A stretch of 48,337 nt of DNA, taken from assembly GCA_947466425.1 (NCBI GenBank), contig CANIBZ010000018.1, positions 1 to 48,337 of the forward strand, read 5' to 3'. The DNA comes from Flavobacteriales bacterium. Its GTDB lineage: Bacteria; Bacteroidota; Bacteroidia; Flavobacteriales_D; Sanyastnellaceae. Position numbers and translations under genes: made by a program. The notes under the pieces were generated by a model that was not told the DNA's origin, did not search any database, and worked only from the letters and a program-made list of their open reading frames with translations. Shown here piece after piece: positions 33,772 to 42,546 of this stretch; position 1 is the stretch's first letter, and each line of letters begins with the position of its first letter.

Positions 33772-34371
33772 ATGAATCGAATTCTTCTTGTCTTTCTACT
33801 AGCGCCTTTTTTGTTGCAAGCTCAGAGTGAATTCTCCGTGCTTGGGAAAGAAATTGTTCCGTTCGAAATGCATTCGGTAAACAAAGGAAAATTAACTTTT
33901 GATTCTTTTCCGAATGCAAAAGGATTTGCCATTGTGTTCTTCTGCAACCATTGCCCCATGGCGAAATTGTATGATGAACGTATTCAAGAATTAGAACGGA
34001 ATTTCTCAGCTCAAGGAGTTCACGTCATTGCTGTGAACCCCATGGATTCTTTGGTGTATGAGGAAGAAAGTTGGAAGGAGATGATGAAACGGGCAAGTCG
34101 AATGAATTACATTGTTCCCTATGTTCAAGACGGCTCTCAGAACATTGCTCGACAATTCAACGCGCAACACACACCGCAGGCTTTTGTTATTTGGAAGGAA
34201 GAAAATCATTGGGTTGTTAGGTATGAAGGCTCGTTTGACGATAACGGTGAACATCCCCAATCAGCCACCCCATTTGTTGCAAATGCAATAACTGATTTGT
34301 TGCAAGGAAAGTCAGTCAGTATGCCTCAATCAGAATCCTTCGGTTGTCGCATTTTCTATCGGAAGAAATAG
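33772..34371 (+). CDS. Exported thioredoxin-like (AhpC/TSA-type) protein
   Basis: A 199-residue protein with a signal peptide (LLVFLLAPFLLQAQ, cleavage about residue 18) and a peroxiredoxin or TlpA-like fold: NAKGFAIVFFCNHCPMAKLYDERIQ holds a CNHC redox motif, then VHVIAVNPMD, YVQDGSQNIARQFNAQHTPQAFVI with the cis-Pro, and YEGSFDDN. It probably reduces or exchanges disulfides in the periplasm. Placement 8 bases after the multicopper oxidase suggests a link to its maturation or copper handling, which is inference. A third Cys lies near the C-terminus (SFGCRIF). Confidence 0.85.
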   Translation: MNRILLVFLLAPFLLQAQSEFSVLGKEIVPFEMHSVNKGKLTFDSFPNAKGFAIVFFCNHCPMAKLYDERIQELERNFSAQGVHVIAVNPMDSLVYEEESWKEMMKRASRMNYIVPYVQDGSQNIARQFNAQHTPQAFVIWKEENHWVVRYEGSFDDNGEHPQSATPFVANAITDLLQGKSVSMPQSESFGCRIFYRKK

Positions 34372-34401
34372 AAGGTTATTCACGTCATTAATTTTATTTT
34401 T

Positions 34402-36747
34402 ATGTTGAGATTTCTTGTGCTATTTTTTTTGTGGCCTAGTATTTTATTTGCCCAATCCAATCATCAAACCATCCACGGAACGGTTGTAGATAAGTTCTCT
34501 CGCTTTCCACTTAGCGGCGTTGTCCTGCAACTCGATTCGTCTAATTTATATAATGTGTCAGACTCTCTGGGGAGTTTTTCCATAACAAACGTTGCTCCTG
34601 GTCGTTATAATTTGAAGTGTTCATTTATAGGGTTTGGAGATCTTCAGATTTCTAACGTAATCGTGAATTCTGGAAAGGAAGTTATTTTAGAAATAGAAAT
34701 GACTGAAGTTTACAATCCAATTGGAGAAGTTGTAATTCAGTCAAACAACAAAAGTGGCACGCTTAATAATTTGTCATCTGTTAGCGCTCGAACATTTTCA
34801 ATGGAGGAGGTAAATAGATTCGCGGGAGGGAGAAGCGATGTAGCTCGGTTGGTAGCAAACTTGGCCGGTGTAAGTACACCAGACGATAGTCGCAATGATA
34901 TCGTGATTCGAGGAAATTCTCCTGTGGGAGTGCTTTGGCGAATAGACGGAATGAACGTAACCAACCCAAATCATTTCGCTTCTGTTGGAACAACAGGAGG
35001 TGCAGTGAGCGCGCTGAATGCGAACCTCTTGAAGAACTCAGATTTTTTCACTTCTGCTTTTCCAGCAGAATACGGAAACGCTACTTCTGGAGTATTTGAT
35101 ATCGGGTTTCGAAACGGAAACAACAAGACGAGAGAAACGACTTTTCAAGTAGGTGTGGTAACTGGAATTGAGGCGACAACAGAGGGCCCATTCAGTAAGA
35201 AAAGCAGTGCGTCTTATCTTATCGGTTATCGTTATTCGTTGGCCGGCATGGCGCAAAATCTAGGAGTTAATATTGGCACTTCCGCAACTCCGACGTATCA
35301 AGATTTGTCGTTTAAAATTAACGGGGGAACAACCAAGATGGGTAAGTTTTCGTTATTCGGAATTCTAGCCAAGAGCACCATTAATATTGGCGGAGGAAGT
35401 CAAAATACATTTTACGGAAACGGCAATAAAGTCGATTTTGGAAGTGAGATTGGTATAGTTGGAATGAATCACTTCAAACAACTAAATAAGAAGTCTTTTG
35501 TGTCATCAGTTATTGGATTGAACTACTCAAGTACCGATCAAACAGGATATGATTTCGACTTCCCGACGAGTCAGAGTTTTATTAAGGAAGTCAATAATGT
35601 AGTGAAGCGATCTCTGAATTTCAGTTCTGCATATCATTTGAAAGTGAACTCAAAAGTTTTTTTGAAGGTTGGAATTCAAGAAGAACAAATCGGACTAAAT
35701 CTTTTTTACAAAGCGAAAAACCGAATTGATGAGAGCTACACTCAAATTTGGGATTATGAAAGCAGTACCCAATTGGCCCAGGCTTTCGCGCACGTGAAAT
35801 TGAATCCATTAGAAAAGATCACGATAAATGCCGGAGTTCACACTCAGATGTTTTTTCTTAACAATTCAAAATCTGTTGAACCAAGGCTGGGCATGGTGTT
35901 TAATATTTCGAAGAACAGCACCTTGAATTTTGGATACGGATTGCATGCTCAGATGCAGCCGATAAACGTTTATTTTCTTCAGTCGACGGATGCCGCAGGG
36001 AATGTCACCTATTCGAATAAAGATTTAGATTTCACGAAGAGTCATCACTTTGTAGTTGGTTACAATATTCAGCCCTTTACGAATTGGCGTGTGAAGGCAG
36101 AAGCCTATTACCAGTCAATTTTCAATGTCCCAGTGAATACATACAGTAGCAGTTATTCTATGTTGAATACAGGGTCTACGTTTAAGGCTGATTTACAAGA
36201 TAGTCTTGAAAATGAGGGTACAGGGGAAAATTACGGTGTGGAATTGACTGTAGAGAAATTTTTTAGTAAAGGGTTTTATGCTATGTGTACTTCTTCGATT
36301 TATAAATCTCTCTATGTTGGAAGCGACGGAGTTCAAAGAAATACAGCTTTTAATGGACGTTATGTTTTTAATTTTTTAGCAGGAAAGGAATGGACGGTTG
36401 GAAAGAATAGACACAACAAGTTTGCGGTGGATTGTAAATTCACAAACGCGGGGGGACGAGCTTTTACCTCAATAGATTTGGATGCTTCGAATTTGTTGAA
36501 TAGAGAGGTTTTGTCTAGTGAAGCCTATGATAGTTATTATTCGAATTACTATAGACTCGATTTTAAGTTGGGCTATACGGTCAATAGCAATTCAAAAAAA
36601 GTGTCACAATCTATTTCTTTGGATTTGCAGAATGTTACGAATCACAAAAACGTCTTTTCTCAGAGTTACGACAATCGAATGCGAGCGGTTAGTTCAACCT
36701 ATCAACTTGGATTTTTCCCAAACGTGGTTTACAAAATTCAATTCTAA
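34402..36747 (+). CDS. TonB-dependent outer-membrane receptor
   Basis: A 781-residue receptor. Signal peptide 1-18 (FLVLFFLWPSILFAQ); carboxypeptidase-regulatory-like domain at about 22-105 (TIHGTVVDKFSRFPLSGVVL, GSFSITNVAPGRYNLKCSF); plug domain about 115-230 (VARLVANLAGVSTPDDSRND, IVIRGNSPVGVLWRIDG); then a beta barrel ending LGFFPNVVYKIQF. There is no SusD partner, so carbohydrate uptake of the Sus type is unlikely. Following the copper oxidase and thioredoxin-like genes, a metal or chelate substrate is possible but unproven. The 90 bases after it hold a weak TTGAG/CTCAA hairpin (36749-36763) and a T9 run, not close enough together to call a terminator. Confidence 0.9.
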   Translation: MLRFLVLFFLWPSILFAQSNHQTIHGTVVDKFSRFPLSGVVLQLDSSNLYNVSDSLGSFSITNVAPGRYNLKCSFIGFGDLQISNVIVNSGKEVILEIEMTEVYNPIGEVVIQSNNKSGTLNNLSSVSARTFSMEEVNRFAGGRSDVARLVANLAGVSTPDDSRNDIVIRGNSPVGVLWRIDGMNVTNPNHFASVGTTGGAVSALNANLLKNSDFFTSAFPAEYGNATSGVFDIGFRNGNNKTRETTFQVGVVTGIEATTEGPFSKKSSASYLIGYRYSLAGMAQNLGVNIGTSATPTYQDLSFKINGGTTKMGKFSLFGILAKSTINIGGGSQNTFYGNGNKVDFGSEIGIVGMNHFKQLNKKSFVSSVIGLNYSSTDQTGYDFDFPTSQSFIKEVNNVVKRSLNFSSAYHLKVNSKVFLKVGIQEEQIGLNLFYKAKNRIDESYTQIWDYESSTQLAQAFAHVKLNPLEKITINAGVHTQMFFLNNSKSVEPRLGMVFNISKNSTLNFGYGLHAQMQPINVYFLQSTDAAGNVTYSNKDLDFTKSHHFVVGYNIQPFTNWRVKAEAYYQSIFNVPVNTYSSSYSMLNTGSTFKADLQDSLENEGTGENYGVELTVEKFFSKGFYAMCTSSIYKSLYVGSDGVQRNTAFNGRYVFNFLAGKEWTVGKNRHNKFAVDCKFTNAGGRAFTSIDLDASNLLNREVLSSEAYDSYYSNYYRLDFKLGYTVNSNSKKVSQSISLDLQNVTNHKNVFSQSYDNRMRAVSSTYQLGFFPNVVYKIQF

Positions 36748-36825
36748 TTGAGGGAGACTCAAGGATTGTTATGTGTTGTGTTTTTTTTTAGTAGGAATTT
36801 GCGAGCAGAATCTCTGCGAATTCCT

Positions 36826-36833
36826 TAAATTCG
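36826..36833 (+). promoter_or_regulatory. Possible -7 box of the adhesin/PorP operon
   Basis: TAAATTCG, one mismatch from TAnnTTTG, ends 4 bases before the ATG at 36838. TTTG at 36798-36801 is 24 bases upstream, longer than usual. Confidence 0.35.
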
Positions 36834-36837
36834 TTCA

Positions 36838-39800
36838 ATGCGCAAAATTTTACTCATTGGATGTTTAAGTCTGCTTGTTCAACTCGGACTGGCGCAGGTG
36901 GTCCATTTCATTGAGAACAAAGGTCAGTGGCCTTCGCAAGTGAAGTTCAGCGCTGCAACAGAAAACGGCCGAACGTTTTTCGAGAACAACGCCTTCACCC
37001 ATCACTTCTTCGATTTATCTGAAATAGCGAAAGCACATGCTGGAAAGGAGTTTGAGCCTGTCATGCACGGACATGTATTTCGTCAAGTTTTTAGCAACGC
37101 GCATCCGGAAAAGGTTGTGGCAGATGCCTTTCAACAAACACGTTACAACTACTTTTTAGGAAACGACCCATTGAAGTGGGGAAGAGATTGTCGTGAAGCG
37201 AAAGGATTTCGTTATCAAAATTTTTATGCAGGAATAGACTTGCACGTTTATCAAAACGAGTTCTTCATGAAGTACGACTGGGAAGTTCAACGTGGTGCTT
37301 CACCAGCGCAAATTCAATGGTCTTATGAAGGAACCGATGATGTTCGCATTGAAGACGGGAGGCTCATTGTGCGCACTGCACTTGGTGAAATTGTAGAGCA
37401 AATCCCCATTGCCTATCAAATGATTCCCATGGAAGGAGAGGCTGCGGGAAACAATCCGCCGATGAAAATGCGCGTCGATTGTTCCTTCGTGAAAAATGGT
37501 GATGTAATTTCATTCCGATTGGGAAAATATGATACAAGGCATCCGCTAATCATTGACCCCGAACTCATCTTCTCTTCCTACAGCGGAAGCTTCGACGATA
37601 ACTTCGGATACACAGCAACTTATGACAGTCAAGGAAATTTAATTTCCGGAAGCAGTGCTTTCGGGCAAGGGTATCCGACAACACTTGGCGCTTATCAAAC
37701 GACTTGGGGTGGAGGCGATGGACAAGGAACTTTGGCTGGAACAGACATGGCCATTTCGAAATACGATGTTTCCGGAACCTTCATGCAATGGAGCACATTT
37801 CTAGGCGGCGCGCACGACGATCTTCCGCACAGTCTTATCTGCAACAGCAACGACGAGCTGATTGTCTTGGGAACGACTTCAAGCGGAAACTTTCCCGTTA
37901 CTTCGAATGCTTTTGATAATTCATTCAATGGCGGAGCGAGCTTCGCTCCATTTGGTGTGGGAGTTCAATACAACAATGGAAGTGATATCGTTGTAGCGAA
38001 GTTAAATGTAAATGGTAACACACTCGTGGCTTCAACCTTCGTTGGAGGAACCGGCAATGATGGTGTTAACACCGCTGCAGGATTGAAGTTCAACTACGCA
38101 GACGAGTTTCGTGGCGAAGTGGATTTAGATGCGAACGACAACGTCTATGTGGTCAGTTCAACTTACTCGATGAACTTTCCAACAGTAAATGCTTTTCAAT
38201 CAAGTATCGGCGGATTGCAAGATGCTTGTGTTTTCCAATTGTCAAATGATTTGTCTCAATTGAATTGGAGTACCTATTTGGGTGGAAGCGATGATGATAG
38301 CGGATTCAGTTTGGCGGAGGATCATGCAGGAAATGTTTTCGTTTGCGGCGGAACACAATCGGTGAATTTTCCAATTGCAGGAAATGGATACGGACAAGTT
38401 TTTAATGGTGGAAATAGCGACGGATGGATCGCGAAATTGAGTCCCGACGGGACGAATTTACTTGCTTCAACATACTTCGGAAGTAACGTTTATGATCAAC
38501 TTTATTTTATTGAAACAGACAACCTCGATGAGGTGTTTGTATACGGACAAACACGCGCTGCGAATTCAACCTTTGTTGTAAATGCCGCATTCAGTCAGCC
38601 GAACAGCGGTATGCTGGTAACGAAATTTCCCAATGATTTATCGTCTATTGTTTGGAGCACCGTGTTTGGTGTAGGCGATGGAAGGCCGAGTCTTTCTCCC
38701 ACAGCATTCTTGGTAGATGTCTGCGGAAAGATTTACCTCAGTGGTTGGGGCGGAGCAGTGAACTTGTATTCAACGAATGAAGCAGGCAATACCAATGGAT
38801 TGCTCACCACTCCTGATGCCTATCAAACAACTACCGATGGTAGTGATTTTTATTTGCTCGTTTTGGAAGCCGATGCGAGCGCTGTAACCTATGCTTCTTT
38901 TTTCGGAGGAAACATTAGTGCGGAACACGTAGATGGAGGAACCAGTCGTTTTGATCGAAAAGGAATTATTTATCAAAGTGTATGCGCTGGATGTGGCGGA
39001 AATAGCGACTTTCCAATTTTTCCAGCAAATGCAGTTTCAGCCATCAACAACAACAGCTGTAACAACGGTGTTTTTAAATACGACTTTCAATTGCCGCTAA
39101 CCGTTGCTAGTTTCAATGCGCCGCCTTTGTTGTGCGAAGGCTCAACCATTCAATTGGTGAGTAGCTCTTATCTCGCGGCTTCTGTGCAATGGCATTTCAG
39201 TGATGATAACTCTACCGTATTTGGAAACAGTGTCGTTCATACGTTCAATACCCCAGGAACCTACACCATTATGTTAACCGCGCAGAACCCAGTTACCTGC
39301 AATGCGGTAGATACTATTTCAAGAACAATTACTGTCGTTGCGCCAATTGTTGAAACGCTTGGCGATGTGACTGTTTGCAATGGAGTGCCCGTTCAATTGG
39401 GACAAGTGAGTGCCGATCCGAATGCAGTTTATACTTGGACTCCGAACGATGGTAATCTAAGTGATGTGAATGGTCCACTTCCCATTTTTACAGGAAGTTC
39501 TAGTGCGTCTTATCAATTATTAATTCAACACGATGTTTGCACAGATACGCTTACGCAAAACGTTTTGGTTCCTCAATTAAGTTTAACCCTTCCGAGCGAT
39601 ACTTCGCTTTGTGTTCCAGCAAATGTTGACCTTAGTGCAGCAATTAATCCTGCAAATGGAAGTTTGATTTGGAGTGCTTCACCTGATTTTTCTTCATCAC
39701 TAAACAGTAATACACAAGATTTATCGATTAATGTTTTTGTGAACGGAATGCAAACGTATTTCGCGCAGCTAACCAATCAAGGTTGCACGGTTGAAGACAG

Positions 39801-40590
39801 TGTCTCCGTTTTCATGGTTGGCGATCAAGCGACTATACAAGGCGACTTCTCGGCATGTTACGGAGATACGGTTTCGTTGTCGGTGTTGAATCCAAATCTG
39901 ACGTTTAACTATCAGTGGCAATCGAATGCGCAGTTATTAAGCGGACAAGGAACTTCATCGGTTGAGTTCATTATTACTGCTGGAGCGACAGTTTCTGTAT
40001 CTGCAGCAACACCCAGCGGTTGCTTTGCGCAAGATACCGTTCAAGTTGCGGTGAGTGCGTTGAATGGTTCAACCATAAATGCAACGGCTTCGCCAACCAT
40101 TGTTTTAGAGGGCACAAGTGTTCAGTTGAATGCGAGTCCGGTGAATGCTGGGTATAATTATAACTGGACACCCATTTTAGGATTAAACAATGCAAACATT
40201 CACAATCCAACAGCATTTATTGAAACTACTACAACCTACAATGTAACGGTCTCCGATGGCGACTGCGTTCAGCAAGACAGCGTTACGGTGCGTGTGGTTG
40301 ATTTTATATGTGGAAGGCCAACCGTGTACGTTCCGAACGCGTTCACGCCGAATTTCGATCAAGCGAACGAATGGCTTTACGTGAGAGGAAATTTCATTAC
40401 GGAATTGGATTTTAAGTTGTACGACCGTTGGGGTGAGTTGGTTTTCGAAACGCAAGATCAGAGCGTTGGTTGGAATGGATTCTTCAAAGGGAAGAAAGTA
40501 GATCCTGCTGTTTTTGTGTACTACCTGCGCACCGTTTGTGAAGGCGGAGAAATTTATTTTGAAGAAGGAAATATTACGGTTTTAGAGTAA
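36838..40590 (+). CDS. Large surface protein with SBBP repeats, PKD-type domain and gliding-motility C-terminal domain
   Basis: A 1250-residue exported protein. The signal peptide (LLIGCLSLLVQLGLAQ) is followed by the N-terminal region VHFIENKGQWPSQVKF, seen before SBBP beta-propellers in Bacteroidota. Residues about 240-740 contain SBBP-type repeats (LFSSYSGSFDDNFGYTA, WSTFLGGAHDDLPHSL, WSTYLGGSDDDSGFSL, LASTYFGSNVYDQLY). A PKD-like domain lies near 790-850 (VQWHFSDDNSTVFG, VHTFNTPGTYTIMLTAQNP), then Ig-like beta segments. The last 90 residues, starting VYVPNAFTPNFDQANE and including YDRWGELVFET and GWNGFFKGK, are the gliding-motility-associated (type B, CHU_C) sorting domain. It is probably a T9SS-exported adhesin or envelope fibre. 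A PorP/SprF gene follows after 7 bases. Confidence 0.93.
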   Translation: MRKILLIGCLSLLVQLGLAQVVHFIENKGQWPSQVKFSAATENGRTFFENNAFTHHFFDLSEIAKAHAGKEFEPVMHGHVFRQVFSNAHPEKVVADAFQQTRYNYFLGNDPLKWGRDCREAKGFRYQNFYAGIDLHVYQNEFFMKYDWEVQRGASPAQIQWSYEGTDDVRIEDGRLIVRTALGEIVEQIPIAYQMIPMEGEAAGNNPPMKMRVDCSFVKNGDVISFRLGKYDTRHPLIIDPELIFSSYSGSFDDNFGYTATYDSQGNLISGSSAFGQGYPTTLGAYQTTWGGGDGQGTLAGTDMAISKYDVSGTFMQWSTFLGGAHDDLPHSLICNSNDELIVLGTTSSGNFPVTSNAFDNSFNGGASFAPFGVGVQYNNGSDIVVAKLNVNGNTLVASTFVGGTGNDGVNTAAGLKFNYADEFRGEVDLDANDNVYVVSSTYSMNFPTVNAFQSSIGGLQDACVFQLSNDLSQLNWSTYLGGSDDDSGFSLAEDHAGNVFVCGGTQSVNFPIAGNGYGQVFNGGNSDGWIAKLSPDGTNLLASTYFGSNVYDQLYFIETDNLDEVFVYGQTRAANSTFVVNAAFSQPNSGMLVTKFPNDLSSIVWSTVFGVGDGRPSLSPTAFLVDVCGKIYLSGWGGAVNLYSTNEAGNTNGLLTTPDAYQTTTDGSDFYLLVLEADASAVTYASFFGGNISAEHVDGGTSRFDRKGIIYQSVCAGCGGNSDFPIFPANAVSAINNNSCNNGVFKYDFQLPLTVASFNAPPLLCEGSTIQLVSSSYLAASVQWHFSDDNSTVFGNSVVHTFNTPGTYTIMLTAQNPVTCNAVDTISRTITVVAPIVETLGDVTVCNGVPVQLGQVSADPNAVYTWTPNDGNLSDVNGPLPIFTGSSSASYQLLIQHDVCTDTLTQNVLVPQLSLTLPSDTSLCVPANVDLSAAINPANGSLIWSASPDFSSSLNSNTQDLSINVFVNGMQTYFAQLTNQGCTVEDSVSVFMVGDQATIQGDFSACYGDTVSLSVLNPNLTFNYQWQSNAQLLSGQGTSSVEFIITAGATVSVSAATPSGCFAQDTVQVAVSALNGSTINATASPTIVLEGTSVQLNASPVNAGYNYNWTPILGLNNANIHNPTAFIETTTTYNVTVSDGDCVQQDSVTVRVVDFICGRPTVYVPNAFTPNFDQANEWLYVRGNFITELDFKLYDRWGELVFETQDQSVGWNGFFKGKKVDPAVFVYYLRTVCEGGEIYFEEGNITVLE

Positions 40591-40597
40591 TTTCAGA

Positions 40598-41623
40598 ATG
40601 AGAAAACAGAATAGAATGAGAAACGGAATGAGAATGAGAATGCTAGCATTCTTTTTTGCATTGTCGTGTTTTTCTTATGCTCAGGACATTCATTTTAGTC
40701 AGTTCGACCAAGCCATGCTTTGGCAGAACAGCGCCCAGGTTGGCGCCTTCAATGGACAGTTTCGATTTGCGGCCAATCAGCGTAATCAATGGCGCAGTGT
40801 AACTACTCCTTATCAAACGTTCGGATTCTCCGCTGAAGCGAAAGAAATAGGAACAAAGCTTTGGTCAATCGGATTGAATGCAGGAAGCGATGTTGCCGGA
40901 GATTCCCGTTTCAGAACTTCGCAAGTTCAGCTGCACGCCGCACATTCATTGTATAAACCAAATGATAGTTTGGAAATTAGAGGTGGAGGTTCATTCGGAA
41001 TTACCTCTCGCGGATTCGATGCGAGTGCCTTGGTTTATGATTCGCAATGGAACGGAATGAGCTTCGATCCAACGCTTTCGAACAACGAAACTTATGCTAC
41101 CACTGCACGGATTTATCCATCTGTTGGATTGGCTGTTTTCATCCAGAAACAGCAAAAAAAACTTCGTTGGAATTTTGGATATTCAGTGAATAATCTCACC
41201 CGACCTAAACAGAGTTTCAAGGACAACAATGCGGTTGTGCTCGATGTCCGTCATGCATTACAAGCTAGTGCGAGAATACCTTTGAATGATCAGTTTACGC
41301 TGGAGGCATTGTCGCTTTTTCAAAGTCAAGGCAAATTGAAAGAATTGGTTTTGGGTTCAAGAGCTTATTACAAAATTCCATCAGAGTTGTGGGAGAATCA
41401 CAGATTTTTCGCAGGTGTTCACGGAAGATTTCGAGATGCAGCTTGGTTTGAATTGGGGGCGGAATACAACGAGTGGCGCATAGGTATGTCTTATGATTTA
41501 AACACGTCAACCTTACGTCCGGCTAGCACCGGAAGAGGAGGTTTGGAATTTTCTATTGTCTATATAGTTCCACCCAAACTGAAGCACGGGACCTTGAAAA
41601 AGGTATGTGTTCCATATTACTAA
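40598..41623 (+). CDS. PorP/SprF-family T9SS outer-membrane protein
   Basis: A 341-residue barrel protein with a signal peptide (MLAFFFALSCFSYAQ) and the family opening QDIHFSQFDQAMLWQNSAQVGAFNGQFRFAANQRNQW. It then has AHSLYKPNDSLEIRGGGSFGI, NFGYSVNNLTRPKQSF and a closing GGLEFSIVYI. SprF of Flavobacterium is needed to export SprB through T9SS, and family members usually sit right after the type B cargo gene they serve, as here. Several in-frame ATGs lie in a repeated GAATGAGA stretch (40598, 40616, 40628, 40634, 40640). I keep the first, but 40640 gives the best signal peptide start. Confidence 0.93.
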   Translation: MRKQNRMRNGMRMRMLAFFFALSCFSYAQDIHFSQFDQAMLWQNSAQVGAFNGQFRFAANQRNQWRSVTTPYQTFGFSAEAKEIGTKLWSIGLNAGSDVAGDSRFRTSQVQLHAAHSLYKPNDSLEIRGGGSFGITSRGFDASALVYDSQWNGMSFDPTLSNNETYATTARIYPSVGLAVFIQKQQKKLRWNFGYSVNNLTRPKQSFKDNNAVVLDVRHALQASARIPLNDQFTLEALSLFQSQGKLKELVLGSRAYYKIPSELWENHRFFAGVHGRFRDAAWFELGAEYNEWRIGMSYDLNTSTLRPASTGRGGLEFSIVYIVPPKLKHGTLKKVCVPYY

Positions 41624-41632
41624 AAACAATTG

Positions 41633-41640
41633 TATTTTTG
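41633..41640 (+). promoter_or_regulatory. Predicted -7 box of oxyR
   Basis: TATTTTTG matches TAnnTTTG, 18 bases before the oxyR ATG. TTC at 41610-41612 is a weak -33 candidate at 20 bases. Confidence 0.45.
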
Positions 41641-41658
41641 TAGGTATAGATTTTACCT

Positions 41659-42546
41659 ATGAACTTTCAACAGCTCGAATACATTGTCGCTTTAGAGAAA
41701 CACAAGAATTTTGTTGCAGCCGCTAACGCATGTTTTGTTAGTCAACCTACTTTGAGCATGATGGTAAAAAAGCTCGAAGAAGAACTTGAAATTGTAATTG
41801 TTCGTCGTGGCATGCACCCCTTGGAATTTACCGAAGAAGGGTTGTCTTTGCTTAATCAAGCCAAGCGTATTCTTGCGGAGCAGCATTTGATGCGGGAGAT
41901 TTCAAAAGAGTTGACGAAAGGAATTGATGGACACATTCGCATCTCTGTTATTCCATCATTGGCCGCCACAGTTGTTCCTTCCTTCATTCGAAATGTGGAA
42001 GAAGGAAATCATTCGTTAAAGGTTTCGCTGGTTGAACTTCCAACAGAAAAAGCACTTGTGGCTTTGCAGCAAGGTGAAATAGACATGGCGATTTTAGCAA
42101 CAGAAACGGATGTTTCATCGTTCGCTTCTTATCCGTTGTTCGAAGAAGAATTTGTAGCCTATGTTTCTCCATTTGAAAAATTACCGGCGAGAAAATTCAT
42201 TCAGCCCAAACACATTACATCGGATAATTTGTGGTTCCTGTCGGAAGAGCATTGTTTTCGCGAGCAAGCTTTGGAAGTGTGCAGCTTCAAAAAGAAAAAG
42301 AAATCAAAGATTACTTACGATGCGGGAAGTATTCAAACATTGATTCGTTTAGTGGATGAAAATGGGGGAATGACCCTGCTTCCAGCTGCGTATATTCAAT
42401 TCCTATCAACGAAGCAACGCGCGAATGTGCGTGAGTTCGCGCCACCTGTTCCGATTCGATTGGTTCAGCTAACTACGCTGCAAGATTACCCGAGAAAGAA
42501 GGTTGTTGAATTTTTGCTTGAAGCCTTAAAACCTTCTGTATCATGA
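41659..42546 (+). CDS. oxyR: Hydrogen peroxide-sensing LysR-type regulator OxyR
   Basis: A 295-residue LysR regulator. The N-terminal winged helix is FQQLEYIVALEKHKNFVAAANACFVSQPTLSMMVKKLE. The sensor domain has HCFREQALEVC with cysteines at 199 and 208, the same numbers and spacing as the peroxide-sensing pair of E. coli OxyR (HCLRDQAMGFC). Further OxyR-like stretches are GSIQTLIRLVDENGGMTLLPA and LQDYPRKKVVEFL. It should activate peroxide defence genes when the two cysteines form a disulfide. The gene is translationally coupled to selO by an ATGA overlap. Confidence 0.95.
   Translation: MNFQQLEYIVALEKHKNFVAAANACFVSQPTLSMMVKKLEEELEIVIVRRGMHPLEFTEEGLSLLNQAKRILAEQHLMREISKELTKGIDGHIRISVIPSLAATVVPSFIRNVEEGNHSLKVSLVELPTEKALVALQQGEIDMAILATETDVSSFASYPLFEEEFVAYVSPFEKLPARKFIQPKHITSDNLWFLSEEHCFREQALEVCSFKKKKKSKITYDAGSIQTLIRLVDENGGMTLLPAAYIQFLSTKQRANVREFAPPVPIRLVQLTTLQDYPRKKVVEFLLEALKPSVS

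Noticed and set aside
36749-36790. Terminator after the TonB receptor (TTGAG/CTCAA stem plus later T9 run)
   Set aside because: The stem is short and A+T-rich, and the T-run is about 17 bases away, so it would not work as an intrinsic terminator.
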